Below, piece by piece: positions 10,801 to 21,126 of a stretch of DNA of 64,000 bases. A program made the translations under genes and the position numbers. The stretch is from Rattus norvegicus (lineage: Eukaryota; Chordata; Mammalia; Rodentia; Muridae): the NCBI RefSeq assembly GCF_036323735.1, contig NC_086034.1, forward strand, positions 66,180,439 through 66,244,438. Reading direction: 5' to 3'. Each line of letters opens with the position of its first letter. Position 1 is the stretch's first letter. Under the pieces are notes generated by a model. That model had not been told where the DNA came from. It worked only from the letters and a program-made list of their open reading frames with translations, and ran no database searches.

Positions 10801-13624
10801 CTTTGACAGAGAACTAAACGCCATTGTAAAACAAAAGTGCTCTATGGGGCAGAATTAGATCAAGAGAAGGTTGCGTGGTGGGCATTTATTGGTGAAAATA
10901 TAAACCTGTACCTAATGATGGCTGTGAATCAGCTTTCCAATCTATTACACATGCCATTTAACCAGACAACATATGCCCATTATTTTTTTTTAGCACGAAA
11001 AGCAATTGCCATATGTTCAATAGTTATTGAGTTGTAACTGGCAGGTGTGCCTTTGCATAATAATAATGATGACAATAATATCTTCAGCTTCAATTCTCTT
11101 CCTATAATAAAGGGTGAAAGGGTAACAATGATCACTGGGCCTTTGGATTTTGTAAACACAGCTAGCTAGTCTAGGTAATTTATAGCAAAGATCAATTTCA
11201 AGAGTTAAGGTTGTACTCTATTTTTACATACTTCAGAAAATTCTCTCAGAATTCCATCCCTGCCCCCCACCTACGTTAACTCAATGAGATTTCAACTCAT
11301 ATAAATGGTGGAATTCTTATATGTTTGGGGTGAGTCCTCAAAATCTTTCAAACATTTTTTTTTATATTTTAGAATGTTCTGTGCTGAAAGGTGGGAATAA
11401 GACATTGTCATCTACTTTTCATTGGAAAGCTGAGATTGGGAGAAGCCTAAGTAACTGTTTGTCTTCCAGGAAAAAAATTAGAACGTGGTAGAATTTTCTC
11501 CTGTACTACTGTCAGCCTCAGTGATATTAAACTGTCCTTACTAATAGTGTGTTGTGAATGTATACTGTCAATATTATTCTTTTAGAAAATAGAGTCTACC
11601 CAGAGGTCAAGAGACATAGACCTGGATTGAGAAGATGAGGTCTGTGTTATGAAGAGAATACTGAAAGCCAGCACTAGTTTTGTTCTGCCATATGGTGCCC
11701 TCATCATTAGCCTGGTGCATCCTGAGGATGCTGTCCTTTTCTAAGGAAATAGATGTTAAAATTCATGTAGGTAATGTGTCATGTTGACGTGACACAGAGC
11801 AATGTGTAAAATTAGTGTCAAGTTCTCTGTATGAGGTGATGGGATGACACCACACATTACCGTGAAAGAAGTTTTCAGAATTGATTATTGGCTTCCTTAA
11901 ATTGTTAAAACAAACCAACCAACAAACAACTGACCTTACTTCCTAGGTTGGATTCAAATTCTGTGGAAGGTTCAGGGGAGGTTATAGGGGTGGGGGAGGA
12001 GAAAGGAGCTATAGAGAACTGTGAAAGAGGTAGAAGCCAGAGGATGGGAAGAGGAGGAGGGCAAGAGAACAAGAGAAACACCCTATAATTCTGTCAGCAA
12101 ACGCTACTTTGCATATTCCTAGGTGACATCATACTGGCCTAAGTGCTGCCTTTCTGAACCAGGTTCCTTTGAATGGAAACAGTTGGAAGAACACCACAAT
12201 GGAGGCTTAGGGCACTTAGTGTTAAGCACAAAAAGCCAGGATCTATATTTCAGGTCAGACAAAACCTTTCCTCCCAAATCAATTTTGTCAAAAGACCCAG
12301 ACCCACAATGACCTGTCATTTCACAATGGGTCTTTAGTCTCACCTGCTATTGGTCTTTGGTAAGTTCCAGTGGCAGGCTTACCTTCAACATATTTTAAAG
12401 TTCAGTTAGATAGTTCACCTTGTCATCTTCAGAAGGAGAGTTGGGCCCCTCCGTTGCTCCATTAGGATGTGAAGCAGGTTGGCTCAGCCTTATCAGGCGT
12501 GGCAATTCTAAGCTAAGAAGTCATGTGATCAACAATGCTTTGTCCAAGTGTAGTTGTGTTTCATTGCCTTCTTGGGTTTGGTATGTAAGCATCCTTGAAG
12601 GTTTGCTAAGAAGAAAAGAAAAGGCTGGAAAACATTAATTTCTTAAAATACATTTTCAATGGCTAATGTAATTAGAACAGACAGATGTAATTCACTTGTG
12701 TTTGTAAAGAAAACAACAGGTAAGAAAATTGTTTTTCATTTATTGACGTAAATATTTTCATTTACTCCAAATAAAAAATCCTATCATTTCTAGCCAATTC
12801 TATGTGCCTCTAGAACTCCGTTTGGGTAATTATGATAAAAAGGGAATACATAAGAGAATTCAGTCTGATAGCTGGTAATGTTCTGTTCAGCTGAAACTAT
12901 GTTGTGACAGAATTTCTAACACTAAGCTTTTGTTTTTTGATATTTGTACTTTTTATTGCAAACCATTTGCTGTGAGACAAAACATTATTGTCTTTGAACG
13001 CAAATTGATTTAGGCGACTAGCTGATATACCTAAAACCATGTTTTAGCCCAACTGTGACTTATTTTAATGACTTTCTCATATAATTTGGTTTTGGAAATT
13101 GATCTGCCCTTCAAAAGTAATGTCAGCATTTTGAAGTAATTTCACTTGCCTTTTGTTTCTGTCATACCAACATCATCTTTGGAGAATGTCTTCAGTCAAA
13201 CAACTTTTATAAAATTCAAATGCTGGGCATTACCTAGAAATGGGAACCTGGGCAACAAGAACATAATTGAGACTTGGGGTGAGGCTGAACATGAGAAGCA
13301 AATTAAGGGCATTTGACAATTTATATTCTGAGGAACATGAGCAAAATTCAAATGCATTTAGGCAGTATAGAGTCGCAAGGAAGAATCATCTGAATAATAA
13401 TAGATAATAATCAGAGGTAAACCCACTCCTATTTGCTACATCTGGGGGGAGCACAAAAACACATTCCAAGAACAACCTTTGTTGTAGAGGAACAAAGGTT
13501 ACAAGACTCTCATTTCGTTTACCTGGAGCCTGCTCACATAGTTTGCTCTCAGAAATCTCCCAAGGCTTCATTTAAGGAGCATCTTTCAACATTTACATTA
13601 TGATTTGTTTCATTTGTATTTCTC
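7873..13624. other. Long mostly unique stretch, no gene recognised
   Basis: About 5.7 kb without a repeat I can name with confidence. Short open frames (for example 8308-8490, 9447-9635, 10837-11037, 12123-12311) have no domain features, and I see no set of splice sites that would link them. A consensus-like donor sequence (aaaggtaagaaa, about 9136) stands alone. The AT-rich parts at 10837-11060 and 12640-13060 are non-repetitive and could be conserved non-coding sequence, but this cannot be judged from one genome. Confidence 0.4.
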
Positions 13625-14180
13625 GTCTTTTAAAAAATATTTCAATTGAAATGTAATTACACCATTCTTTTCCTCAATGTCAACCTCTCCCTCTCTCAAA
13701 TATGTCCTTTTATTCTTACTTGTTACTGTTGTATACATCTGTGTATGTATGCACATACGTATAAATACATAAGCATATAAATACAACCAGATGTGAATAT
13801 GATTTTAGGGCTAATCACTTAGTATTAGATGAATAATTTGGGGGTCCATCCCTAGGAGAATTAATTTTCCCTCTCTCAGGAGTTCTTAGTTGCCTGGCAT
13901 TCTTTCTCTAAAGATGAGATCTTGTGAAATTCCCACATTTTATATTGTCATGTCTATTAAGATTGCCATTATTCAAGTGTTATGTAGGCATCTAAATTGT
14001 TATGGTACCATGCATGGAAGTTTTCTGTTATTTCTAGGAGACACAATCTCACAGGAGATTTCCTGGTCCTTTGGCTCTTACAATCATTCCAACTCCTCAT
14101 TCTTGATGATTCTGAACCTTATATGTAAGAGTTATATTGTAATATATCCATTGGGAATTAGCACATCGATGGCCTGAGAA
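13625..14180 (-). mobile_element. Old L1 (Lx-type) 3' UTR, antisense
   Basis: Diagnostic blocks in order: ggagttcttagttgcctgg (about 13879), ctaggagacacaatctcac (about 14035), cctggtcctttggctctta (about 14064) and ccattgggaattagcac (about 14149). These are complements of an old rodent L1 3' UTR, with the 3' end at the left. A related copy lies at 26870-27420. The frame at 13890-14177 is read through the UTR. Confidence 0.7.
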
Positions 14181-14773
14181 GTATCAAGGAAGGGCAAACT
14201 AAATGGGAGGAATGTTGTGAGAATCCTGAAAGAGATCTTGGTATCATGGAGAGAAGGAAATGCTAAAAGTATCTATTTGGTTCTTTTCTGGGTTGTGTTT
14301 ATCTCATCCTAGTCAAAAAAGCATTGCTGTATGTAAAATTATTTTATCCACTACTGTAGATTTTCTTATTTCCAGATAAGCAGAGTATATAGGCTAATGC
14401 TTTCCTGTAACCAAGGACTGTTCAGTTTTATAAGATCCCAGTTGCTTTGACTTCCCTTTCTGGTCTTCACAACGTGAGGCACTGTATTACAGTGTTGCAG
14501 CATTAGCCGCAGAATTGCTGATGTAAAGGGAGTTTCCTCAGGAGCTCTCCTGGTCAAAAAGATCTACCTGATCAAAACAACACACCTCTAAGGTGCAGAG
14601 AAGTGATAATCTTTATGAAACTAGGAGGAAAGACTTGTTTAACTGAGTAGCAACTAGACAACAATATCATTAGCAAGATATTCATGTCAGAGGAAGAAAT
14701 TTACAATGATAAACTTTTATATTCTGATGTCACACATGGAAGAACCACACTTTCCGTTTGGTTCCCATGTTGA

Positions 14774-14779
<6 letters not shown>
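14181..14779. other. Unassigned sequence
   Basis: No gene or repeat recognised. Confidence 0.4.

Positions 14780-14823
<44 letters not shown>
14780..14823. repeat. (CA)n microsatellite
   Basis: About 22 CA units. Inverted relative to the (TG)n at 14987-15045. Confidence 0.98.
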
Positions 14824-14824
<1 letters not shown>

Positions 14825-14984
14825 CAAACAAAACCCACCTGTGAACTGTTTTCCATATTCTAAATGTGGTCTCAAGCACATTTGGGGTCACCTTGTGGCT
14901 GTTGTGACTCATTTTCAGAACCACACACTCCTTATTTCCATTGGAACTACCAGCTTATATCCTTTTCAATCCTGACAGGCAAAT

Positions 14985-14986
<2 letters not shown>

Positions 14987-15041
<55 letters not shown>

Positions 15042-15045
15042 GTGT
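14987..15045. repeat. (TG)n microsatellite
   Basis: About 27 GT units followed by a short tgtgt, 163 bases after the (CA)n tract. The two are reverse complements of each other. Likely polymorphic. Confidence 0.98.
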
Positions 15046-15167
15046 AAAAGCACTTCCCACTTGGAACTATTCAAGCTTGGTGTTAATTGGGTTGAACAGT
15101 AAGGCAGTTTCATGTTTGAATTCGGGTGGCAAGAGAATGGCAGGACCAGAAACAGAAAACAGGACTT

Positions 15168-15310
15168 TAAGAACACTTACTGATCTGGCAGCGCATGCAT
15201 CCCATAGACTGAAACTCTAGCTGTCTTCTGGACTTTTGGGGCACGTGCGGTACACATGCCAACAAGTGTGTAAACACATGTACATGTAAAATAAAAGTAG
15301 TAAATCCATT
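15168..15310 (+). mobile_element. Degenerate B2/B3-family SINE
   Basis: Begins with a gaacacttactgatctggcag block resembling the B2/B3 5' region and ends with a CA/TG-rich part and the A-rich tail acatgtaaaataaaagtag, as B3 elements do. Strongly diverged. Confidence 0.55.
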
Positions 15311-15841
15311 TAAGAAATTGTCTTGCTCTTTGTGGGGTTTGAGAATGAGAGGAGTACACATCTTGTGCTTTCATTGGAATATTCTGAGCAAGGAAATAGA
15401 AGCAGAGACTAAGGGCTGATTTGAAGCCTTGGGACTCTTTATTTCCTCATGTTACAGTTAAACATGACAGCTCTCTCATAACATGCTGCAAATACAAGTT
15501 GATTAGAGTCTATCTATTGTCTGAACATAGGGTAATTTCTTGAAGGATGTTAATACAGCTCCTGGTTATCATTTTCAGCAAAAGTTGAAGAGATAGTATT
15601 GCTCTTGCCTCTAGATGAGAAGAAACTTCATAAATTGCAGTACTCTGCAGATGCATGGGAAGTGGCTTTTAAAACATTCCACTTTCCACTTATAAAGCGA
15701 GATGATTTTTTAAAGTATAGGATAAGTGAGTTTTGATGTTTTAGTGATTGAATTGCCTACATGTTTCATTTCAGGAGGACATTGTCATTCCATAACATGG
15801 AAGTTAGAAAAACAGCTGTTCAATCTCACAGTCCCTTTGAG
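15311..15841. other. Unassigned sequence
   Basis: No gene or repeat recognised. Confidence 0.4.
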
Positions 15842-15877
<36 letters not shown>

Positions 15878-15878
15878 T
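15842..15878. repeat. (ATT)n microsatellite
   Basis: Twelve consecutive ATT units. They give the isoleucine run in the open frame 15761-16207, which has no other protein features. Confidence 0.97.
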
Positions 15879-16734
15879 TAAGTCATAACAATTTTGGAAT
15901 GTCAAATTTTAGATGGGGAGGCTTGACTTGTTTGGCTAAGCTGACACTTGAATGTATGAATGTGCTAGCCTTTCAGCTCTTCGTTTCTCTTTATCTTTGG
16001 GAGCCAGGACAGAAAACACCTCAACAGGAGAGTTGTTTCCTGCATTGTTTCTTTGTAGTCAACTCAGCATCGCCTGTGGTGTGTGAGATTGCTGCCTTTC
16101 TGACTGTGAAAAGTCACAAAATTGAAAAAGTTCTATGGAGCTTCTGTGTCTCTTGCCTATTAACCTTGGGAGAGGTGACAGGAAATAGGTTTAAGGGCTT
16201 TGCTTGACAAGAGACTTTTTGATATATGCATTTCAATTTGTTTTCATTTTTTTCCTTCCAAAATATCAATTTGTTCTTTTAAAATCCTTTGATGGATTTA
16301 TGCCACTGTCATTTCAGTCTTAGTTATTTCTGTATGTAAATTGTCTAGTTTGCATATTTATACTCATAGATACTGGCATCTCATAAAGTTTTATGATATA
16401 GGACGGTCCCTTGCACATGACTCCTTGTATATTTTTGAGGAAATACAAATTAATGACACCAATTTAGATTCTTCAATTTGAAATGAAATGTTCATATACT
16501 GCCAAATATTACATCAGAAGAATCGTTATTACAAGTTGGATACAGAAATTTGCAAATTTTCCTCATTAGTTTCTTTAGGAAATGACTATGTTTTAAAATT
16601 CTGGCTTAAAGTTATATTAACCAAAATGAAGTAGAAAATGTTCAATTTTATATTTTATTTCACTTTTATTTTTGTTTTTCGAAGATGTAAAAACATAGGA
16701 ATTGTTTTGAGAACTGTCTTTACTGTATTCGGTT
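15879..16734. other. Unassigned AT-rich sequence
   Basis: No gene or repeat recognised between the (ATT)n tract and the L1 insertion. Confidence 0.4.
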
Positions 16735-17753
16735 TTTAAAATGTATCTATTTGCATAACAAAAGTTGCCTCTCTTTCCTTTTCTCCTCCCTGAGTTCTTC
16801 ACCCCCTCACCCTTCTTTCTCCCACCTCTGAGAGAGTGCTCCCCTACCTGGCCACCCACACCCACCTCACCCCCTCCAGCATCCCTTTTACCTGGACTAT
16901 ACTATTCCACAGGACTAAGTATATTTTCTCCCACTGTGGTCAAAAAGGCAGTCATCTGCTACATATATTCGGGCCCACGAACCAGCCCATGTATGCTCCT
17001 TGGGTTTCGGCTTAGTCTCTGGGAGTTCTAAGGAGTTGACACTGGTGTTTTCCCCATGGCATTGAATCCCCTGCATCTCCTTCAGTCTTTCCTCTAACGC
17101 TTCCATATTGGTTCCCAACCTCAATCCAATGATTGGCTCTCAGTATCTGCATTTGTCTCAGTCAGTTGCTGGTAAAGCCTCTCTGAGGACAGCTATACCA
17201 GGCTCCTGTCTGTATATACAATATGGTCTCAGGAATAGTGTTAGGATTTGGTGTGTGCGCATGGGATGGATCCCAAGTTGGGCCGGTCACTGGGTGGCCT
17301 TTATTTTTGTCCCTGGATTTCCTTTAGACAGGAACAATTCTAGGTTAAAAATTTTGAAGATGGGTAGGTGGCCCCATCACTCAGCTTGGGGACATTTCTA
17401 TATACTGAAGGTGTTCTCTTCTAGTTCCATTTCTCTACTGTTAGGTATTTTGGCTAATATCATTTCCATTGAGTCCTGGTATCCTCTCATATCCCAGGTC
17501 TCTTGGACTTTCTAGAGGTTCCTCCTGCCCTCTTCCCCTTAACCCTCACTGCTGCATATTTCTACTCATTCTCCTGGCCCTTTGGGCATCCCTCCTGTCT
17601 CTCCCCATACCTGACCTTGCACATACTTTCCCCCTCCTTCCTCCCCAGTACAACACAGTTTCCTCCCTCCGTCTTCCTCCCATAGTTATTTTGTTCCCTT
17701 TCTAAGTGGGTTTTTAGGTGTCCACACTTGGGCTTTCCTTCTTGTTAAGTTTC
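16735..17753 (-). mobile_element. 3' UTR of the inverted L1
   Basis: Antisense 3' UTR of the L1 described above, 3' end at left. It shows the C-rich terminal region (16770-16880), the ctacatatattcgggcccacgaaccagcccatgtatg region (about 16959), ggatggatcccaagttgg (about 17265) and ggctaatatcatttccatt (about 17452). These align in order with the sense fragment at 48296-48690 and the antisense fragment at 54045-54863. Frames at 16765-17031, 17108-17515 and 17469-17705 are UTR noise. Confidence 0.85.
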
Positions 17754-18226
17754 TTATGGTCTATGAGATGCATCATGGGTATTCTGACCTTTTTGGCTAA
17801 TGTCATTTATCAGTGAATACATACCATTCCTGTCCTTTTGTAGCTGGGTAACCTCACTCAGGATGTTATTTTCTTGTTCCATCCATTTGCCTTCAAAATT
17901 CACGATGTCCTCATTTTTATTAGCCGAATAGTATTCTATTGTATAAATGAACCACACTTTCTGTATCTAATTTTCAGTTGAGGAACATATGGGTCGTTTC
18001 TAGCTTCTGGCTATTACAAACAAGGCTGCTGTAAATATAGTCGAGCACATGCCCTTGTATGGTGGGGCACCTTTTGGAGATATTCCTAGGAGTGGTATAG
18101 CTGGATGTTCGAGTAGAACTACTTGCAGTCTTCTAAGGAACCAGCCAATTGATTTTCAGAATGGTCGTTCCAGTTTGCAATCCTAGCAGCAATGGAGGAA
18201 TGTTCCTTTTCCTCTATATCCTCACC
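17754..18226 (-). pseudogene. L1 ORF2 C-terminal remnant
   Basis: The minus strand encodes the end of L1 ORF2. A frame at 17754-17957 contains the recognisable MWFIYTIEYYSA block followed by the degraded terminal region. Upstream parts are in other frames or broken by stops. In an intact element this region follows reverse transcriptase and carries a Cys/His motif; here the relic starts within that motif, at the inversion junction. Non-functional. Confidence 0.85.
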
Positions 18227-18230
18227 CTGA

Positions 18231-20730
18231 AACAAAAGAATATATCTTCTTCTCAGCACCTCATGGTACCTTCTGTAAACTTGACCATATTTAACAAAAC
18301 AAGCCTCAACAGATAGAAGAAGATTCAAACAATCCCATGCATCCTCTCAGATCACTACAGACTAAGGTTAGACTTTAATAACAACAAAAGCAACAGAAAG
18401 CCCACAGACTCATGTAAACTGAACAAATCTATACTCAATGGTAACTTTGTCAGAGAAGAAATAAAGAAAGAAATTAAAGGTTTTCTAGAATTCAATGAAA
18501 ATGATGGCACAGCATACCCATACTTATGGGAAACAATGAAAGCAGTGCTTAAAGGAAAATTCATAGCACTAAGTGCTCTCATAAAAAAATTGGAGAGGTC
18601 CTACACTAGCAACTTAACAGCACTCCTGAAAGCTCTAGAACAAAAAGAAGCAAACATACCCATGAGAAGTAGATGGCAAGAAATAAACTCAAGGTGGAAA
18701 TCAACAAATTAGAAACAAAGATACAACAAAATCAAGAATGGGTTCTTTGAGAAGATCAATAAGATAGATAAACCTTTAGCCAAACTAAAGGAAACAGAGA
18801 CAGTATCAAAATTAACAAAAGCAGAAATGAAAAGGGAAAAATAACAAAAGAAATCGAGGAAATTAAAAAATACATCTGATCTTACTACAAAAGCCTATGC
18901 TCAACAAAATTGGAAAATCTAGATGAAATGTATGATTTTCTAGACAGATACCCAACAAAGAAAGAGAATTTCATATCAATTTTGCTTGTGACTATTGATG
19001 CAAAAATGCTCGATAAAAGTTTTGTAAACTGAATCCAAGAAACCTCAAAACCATCATTCACCACAATCAAGTAGGCTTCATCCCAGGGATGCAGAGATGG
19101 TTCAATATATGAAAATCCATCAATGTAATCCACTATATAAACAAACTCAAAGAAAAAAATAACATGATCATCATCAGATGCGGAAAAAACCTTTGACAAA
19201 ATACAACATTCCTTCAGGTTAAAAGTCTTAGCAATATCAAGAATTCAAGGTCCATACCTAAACATGATAAAAACATATACGGTAAACCAACTGCCAATAT
19301 CAAATTAAATGAAGAGAAAACTTGAGGCAATTCCACTAAAATCAGGGACAAGACAATGTTGCCCATTCTCTATGTATTCAATATAGTACACAAAGTTTCA
19401 GCTAGAGAAATAAGACAATAAAAGAAAATAAAGGGGATACAAATTGGAAAGGAAGAAGTCAAGATATTACTATTTGTGAATGATATGATAGTATACATAA
19501 ATGTCCCCAAAAGTTCTACCAGAGAACTTTTACAGCTGATAAAAATCTTCTGCAAAGTGACTGGATAAAAAATTATCTCAAACAAATCAGTAACCTTTCT
19601 TTATACAAATCGCAAACAGACTGAGAAAGAAAATAGGGAAATAACACCCCTCACAATAGTCACATCTTGATGTAACTCTAACCAAACAAGTTAAAGATCT
19701 ATATGACAAGAACTTCAAGTCTCTGAAAAAAAATCAGTGCAGATCTCAGAAGATGGAAAGATCCCCCAAGTTCATGAATTGGTAGGATTAGCATAGTGAA
19801 AATGGTCATCCTGCCAAAAGCAACTTATAGACTCAATACAATCTTCATCAAAATTCCAACACAATTCGTCACAAACATCGAAAGAACAATTCTCAACTTC
19901 ATATGGAAAAACAAACACACAAAAAACAGGATAGAGAAAACAATTCTAAACAATAAAAGAACTTCTGGAGAAATCACCATTCCTGACCACAAGCAGTATT
20001 ACAGAGCAATAGTGATAACAACTGCATGGTATTTTAATAGAGACAGACAGGTCAATTGGTGGAATAAAACTGAAGACCCAGAAATAAACCCCACACAAAG
20101 ATGCCAAAGCTATACAATGGAAAAGAAAAAGCATCTTCAACAAATGGTGCTGGTCTAACTGATGGTCTGCACATAGAAGAATGCAAATTGGTCCATATTT
20201 TTCTCCTTGTACAAAGCTCAAGTCCAAATGGACAAAGGTTCTCCTCATAAAACCAGATACACTAAGTCTAATAGAAGAGAAGGTGGGAAAGAGCCTCAAA
20301 CACATTGGCACAGGAGAAAATTTCCCAAATAGAACACCAGTGGCTCAGGCTCTAAGATCAATAACTGACCGATGGGACCTCATGGAACTGAAAAGCTTCT
20401 ATAAGGTAAAGGACATTATCAATAGGACAAAATGGCAACCTACAGATTGGGAAATGATTTTCCCTAATCCTACATCCAATAGAGGGCCAATATCCAAAAT
20501 ACACAAAGAACCTAAGAGTTAGACTCCAAAAAAAACAAATAACTCAATTAAAAAATGGAATACAGAGCTAAACAGAGAATTCTCAACAGAGGAATTTTGA
20601 AATGATTGAGAAGCACTTAAATGTTCAACATCCTTAATCATCAGAGAAATGCAAATCAAAAGACCCTGAAATTCAATCTTACACCAGTCAAAATGGTTAA
20701 GATGTTCATTTTTAATTCAAGACAGTAGAG
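18231..20730 (+). pseudogene. L1 ORF2 remnant (endonuclease end to post-RT region), inverted block
   Basis: The plus strand encodes degenerate ORF2. Recognisable pieces are the SAPHGT-like endonuclease end (about 18255), an EEIKKEIKGFLEFNEN block (about 18450), the IDAKML block (about 18995), the degraded RT active-site region with one Asp changed (about 19475), and a longer frame at 19796-20158 with ILPKATYRLN and RTSGEITIPDHKQYYRA. The frame 20181-20522 covers the following segment. Near 18951 the text jumps from the ENLDEMYDFLDRYP-like stretch to TKKENF, so roughly 250 bases of the RT N-terminal part are missing. Many stops and shifts make it inactive. Confidence 0.9.
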
Positions 20731-21048
20731 AATTTAGAGATTGAGGAATTAGTGGATGGCTTCTACACATATATGCCTTATATTATTAGTAAAATAAATA
20801 TGTCACTAAAGATACATCATAAAAGAATTTAATCAACTACATGAGTCCAACACTGCTTTTGAACTTTCTAAATATAATTGCTTTAGGAGATTACAAAAAA
20901 TGTTTATCATCTTTAGAGTCTAACACTAATTCTCTCATAGCCAGTGTGTCAATGTGTTGGGGATAATAAATTTATTGTGTCAGTCAACAAACACCATATG
21001 GACATGAATGGTTATATATTACCATTGTAGAAACAAATATAAATGTGA

Positions 21049-21053
<5 letters not shown>
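20731..21053. other. Unassigned AT-rich sequence
   Basis: Flank of the inverted L1; nothing recognised. Confidence 0.4.
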
Positions 21054-21119
<66 letters not shown>

Positions 21120-21126
21120 GGAGAGA
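21054..21126. repeat. (GA)n microsatellite
   Basis: About 30 GA units with minor interruptions at the right end (gagg). Purine-only plus strand. Confidence 0.98.

Larger units (their letters stand above)
16735..20730 (-). mobile_element. Old L1 with inverted 5' part (twin-priming structure)
   Basis: One 5'-truncated L1 in two blocks. 16735-18226 is antisense and holds the 3' UTR and the C-terminal end of ORF2. 18231-20730 is sense and holds ORF2 from the end of the endonuclease region through reverse transcriptase to a point just before the Cys-rich C-terminal segment. The outer end of the sense block (about 20730) and the inner end of the antisense block (about 18226) correspond to nearly adjacent L1 positions, about ten bases apart. 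That is the product expected when a second internal priming event inverts the 5' part during insertion. Stops and frameshifts throughout show it is old and inactive. I could not identify target-site duplications. Confidence 0.85.

Noticed and set aside
16765..17705. Proline/serine-rich open frames
   Set aside because: They run through antisense L1 3' UTR.
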